Of a DNA stretch of 45,171 nucleotides, positions 43,071 to 45,171 are shown in pieces. A model generated the notes under the pieces. It made no database searches and was not told the origin of the DNA. It saw nothing but the letters and a program-made list of their open reading frames with translations. The stretch is from an uncultured Methanobacteriaceae archaeon (GTDB taxonomy: Archaea > Methanobacteriota > Methanobacteria > Methanobacteriales > Methanobacteriaceae): the NCBI GenBank assembly GCA_947259185.1, contig CAMYKT010000015.1, positions 1 through 45,171 on the forward strand, given 5' to 3'. Position 1 is the stretch's first letter. Each line of letters begins with the position of its first letter. A program made the translations under genes and the position numbers.

Positions 43071-43895
43071 TTAGTTAACCCCCTCCATTTCAACAATAAG
43101 GTCCATTAAATCTGTTTTAGTTATAATGCCCAGCAGATGATTATTTTCATCTATAACTGGAAATCCGCTGAATCCTTTATTCAGCATCAGTTGGGCAGCT
43201 TCAGCTATGGTGGACTGAGGGGAGATGGTATGCACATTTTGAGTCATGACATCCTGCACCAGTAGATTCCTTATACGTGCTGCCTGGTGTTTATCTGGTA
43301 CTATCTTTCGGAAGGATATTAAAGATTCCGCGATATCTTTAGCAGTTATTATGCCTGCAAGATCTTCCCCTTCCATTACCAGTAACCTGCTCACCTTAGA
43401 ATCTATCATTAACCTCCTAGCATGGACAATTCTTTCCTGTGGATCTAAAGATAGAATTTCTGTGCTCATAAAGTCCTCTACCAGCTTGTTCTCGTAAGCT
43501 TTTCCCCGGCAGTTGTCTATAAAATCAGATTTGGTAATAATACCAACCATTTCTCCATCTTCCATTACCGGAAGACCGCCTAAATAATTTTCAAGCATTT
43601 TATTAGCTGCTGTCCCCAGGTCCATTTCAGGATGGGTAGTGATAAGTTCCGTGGTCATAACCGTGGAAAGATGAAAATGGGATGGGGGTAGATTACCGTA
43701 TTTAGAGGATCCCAGTTTTTGAGCAATGTCTTTTTCAGTTACCATTCCTACCAGTTCTTTAACTTTATCATTATTGGTGTTAACTACTGGTAGTCGGGAA
43801 ACTTTATTTTTTTTCATGATTTTAAGTGCATCGTGCAGGTTTTGATCTTTATCAACCACCACGATATCGGATGACATTATATTTTTTATTTGCAT
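43071..43895 (-). CDS. Four-CBS-domain protein
   Basis: This 274-residue protein consists almost entirely of four CBS domains, at about 1-62, 73-130, 138-195 and 207-272. Each has the motif pattern ...VMT/IMS..., GxLPVxD and GIITxxDL. Paired CBS domains (Bateman modules) bind adenine nucleotides such as AMP, ATP or SAM. With no other domain attached, it probably regulates a partner by ligand-dependent contact. A GGGGA ribosome binding site precedes the ATG. It is one of three tandem CBS proteins, and the RNA ligase frame begins at its stop codon, so expression of both is linked. Confidence 0.93.
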   Translation of the reverse strand: MQIKNIMSSDIVVVDKDQNLHDALKIMKKNKVSRLPVVNTNNDKVKELVGMVTEKDIAQKLGSSKYGNLPPSHFHLSTVMTTELITTHPEMDLGTAANKMLENYLGGLPVMEDGEMVGIITKSDFIDNCRGKAYENKLVEDFMSTEILSLDPQERIVHARRLMIDSKVSRLLVMEGEDLAGIITAKDIAESLISFRKIVPDKHQAARIRNLLVQDVMTQNVHTISPQSTIAEAAQLMLNKGFSGFPVIDENNHLLGIITKTDLMDLIVEMEGVN

Positions 43896-43985
43896 AAAAA
43901 TCCCCTGATTAAATATTTTCCTTAATCTATACGAATTTTTTATAAATACTGGTTTAATTTCTAAAAAAAAAAGAAATTAATCAGT

Positions 43986-44825
43986 TTACTGAATTCCTTT
44001 TATTATATCTGTTTTAGTTATTATTCCCACTAACTCTTCGTCTTTTACAACAGGCATACCACTTATATCCTTTTCCAGCATCAATTTAGAAGCTGCTGCT
44101 GCATCTTCATCAGCATCCATTATCACCAGATGATTGGTCATTAAATCACCTGCAGTTAACATGGAAACCATTCTCACGTTCTTTTTTTCTGCTCCCTCAA
44201 CTGGCCGGATGAAGTAAATTTTTTCCACATTGATCCCTGTTTCCGGGTCTTCAATCTGGGCAAAAGAAATGTTTTCAGTGGTTATAATTCCAACCGGGTT
44301 GCTATCTCGAATAACAACTATTCGGCCAATCTTTTTTTCTTCCATGAGAGATATTACATGGTTTATTCCATGGTTTTCATTTACAGTTACCACTTCGGAA
44401 CTCATCAAATCAGAAATCTTCCATTTCCCTGTATATTTATTACCATATATTTTAATGAGATCTGTTTTGGTTATTATCCCTGCTAATCCCTCTTCATCAA
44501 CCACTATTAATGAGCTGATATCCTTTTTCAGCATCATTTCTACCGCTTCTTTAACATTTTCTCCGGGACTAATGGTAATCAAATCAGTATTCATCACTCT
44601 ATTTATGGAAATTTTATCAATAGGTCTTCTTTTCCAGTTGGGGCCATTGCCTCTCATTTTATGAGTTATATCCCTTTCTGTTACAATACCCACTGGATGG
44701 CCTTCTTTATTTATTACCACAATGCGACTGAATCCATTTTTTATCATGAGGTTTCTAGCATAGGCTACCTGGTCAGTATCCTGGATAACCACCACTTCCT
44801 CAGTCATTATGTCTTGAACTTTCAT
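43986..44825 (-). CDS. Four-CBS-domain protein, second of the tandem set
   Basis: This 279-residue protein has four CBS domains at about 1-65, 75-130, 137-195 and 218-277. Its repeats (VQDIMTEEVVVIQDTDQVAY, RVMNTDLITISPGENV, DLMSSEVVTVNENHGI, DLMTNHLVIMDADEDA) are each followed by a G(I/V)VTxRDI- or GIITKTDI-type strand. It is a paralogue of the downstream protein but not a recent copy. AGGTGAT precedes the ATG. It lies 90 bases before the next CBS gene and 28 after the partial one, so the three probably form an operon. Such proteins are often labelled as IMPDH-related, but no IMPDH catalytic domain is present. Confidence 0.93.
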   Translation of the reverse strand: MKVQDIMTEEVVVIQDTDQVAYARNLMIKNGFSRIVVINKEGHPVGIVTERDITHKMRGNGPNWKRRPIDKISINRVMNTDLITISPGENVKEAVEMMLKKDISSLIVVDEEGLAGIITKTDLIKIYGNKYTGKWKISDLMSSEVVTVNENHGINHVISLMEEKKIGRIVVIRDSNPVGIITTENISFAQIEDPETGINVEKIYFIRPVEGAEKKNVRMVSMLTAGDLMTNHLVIMDADEDAAAASKLMLEKDISGMPVVKDEELVGIITKTDIIKGIQ

Positions 44826-44853
44826 TGATCATCACCTGAAAGATATACCTGAA

Positions 44854-45171
44854 TTATTTTATTGCATTTAAAATATCCTTTTCAGTAATTATACCTACTA
44901 ATTCATTATTTTTGACCACCGGCAATCCACCGATTCCCTTTTTTTCCATTATTTCGCAAACTTCCCCTAAATTATTTTGGGGGGTGGTGGTAATTACCTC
45001 GTTTTCCATTATTTCAGTGATTTTAGTATTCAGTATTTCTTCTGCACTATTAGAAACCATATTATTGAAGGCCTTGCTTTCACCTAAAAATTCCAGAATA
45101 TCAGTGGAAGTTATCAGTCCTACCAACTTTTCATGTTCAGGGTGCGGAGTTTTCCTATCTTCGCCCACTAT
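44854..45171 (-). CDS. CBS-domain protein, N-terminus beyond the window edge
   Basis: This is the 3' part of a third CBS gene; the frame is open through the last base. The visible 105 residues contain the end of one CBS domain (KLVGLITSTDILEFLG), a linker, and a full second CBS domain (ITEIMENEVITTTPQNNLGE to VGIITEKDILNAIK). A GTG at 45168 begins the visible open frame, but it lies in mid-domain and is not the true start. The gene leads directly into the next CBS gene after 28 bases. Confidence 0.9.
   Translation of the reverse strand: MVGEDRKTPHPEHEKLVGLITSTDILEFLGESKAFNNMVSNSAEEILNTKITEIMENEVITTTPQNNLGEVCEIMEKKGIGGLPVVKNNELVGIITEKDILNAIK

Overview
The window looks like chromosomal DNA of a hydrogenotrophic methanogen of the order Methanobacteriales, most likely Methanobacterium. 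The evidence is AT-rich DNA, archaeal TATA/BRE-type promoters, strong GGAGG/GGTGA ribosome binding sites, and a set of genes typical of methanogens: comC-comD-comE for coenzyme M, mptA for methanopterin, cofG for F420, purP, fttA/aCPSF1, nop5-flpA and the naturally split family-B DNA polymerase. From memory, the gene order resembles the MTH1187-MTH1226 stretch of Methanothermobacter thermautotrophicus. No insertion sequence, prophage, CRISPR array, rRNA or tRNA gene was seen.

Layout. 1-6.1 kb: a truncated tRNA-thiolation-type PP-loop ATPase, divergent from a thiamine-binding-like protein; then a DegT aminotransferase, a CPBP membrane protease, trm1, a DUF4013 membrane protein and an Lrp-type regulator. 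6.1-8.5 kb: a UPF0282 metallo-beta-lactamase-fold gene broken by one frameshift, then a minus-strand group holding the archaeal versions of the Bacillus spore pair YtfJ/GerW and YtfI (DUF2953). 8.5-13.8 kb: a histone-deacetylase-like enzyme, two uncharacterised archaeal proteins, mptA, cofG and a DUF429 protein. 13.9-20.2 kb: a three-gene signalling operon with a giant REC-PAS-coiled-coil protein whose C-terminus is a degenerate histidine kinase, a lone receiver, and an intact PAS histidine kinase. 20.5-25.7 kb: taw2, purP, psmB and fttA. 25.8-30.9 kb: purM, comCDE and polB1 (convergent). 31-36.8 kb: a secreted protein, an AI-2E-type permease, pyrD-pyrK, and nop5-flpA. 36.9-45.2 kb: a long hairpin, coaBC, a NusA-like KH protein, two lipoprotein paralogues, a single-pass membrane protein, pheA, an RNA ligase and three CBS-domain proteins, all on the minus strand.

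Functional themes. Several steps of methanogen cofactor synthesis (methanopterin, F420, coenzyme M, coenzyme A) lie with purine and pyrimidine synthesis (purP, purM, pyrDK), tRNA modification (NcsA-like, Trm1, Taw2), snoRNP-type rRNA methylation (Nop5, fibrillarin) and RNA 3'-end formation (FttA). Most of the window is core genome. The least explained parts are the signalling operon with its catalytically dead kinase domain, the GerW/DUF2953 pair in a non-sporulating archaeon, the long hairpin at 36.9 kb, and two adjacent genes (RNA ligase and pheA) that seem to lack any AUG/GUG/UUG start and may begin at AUU.
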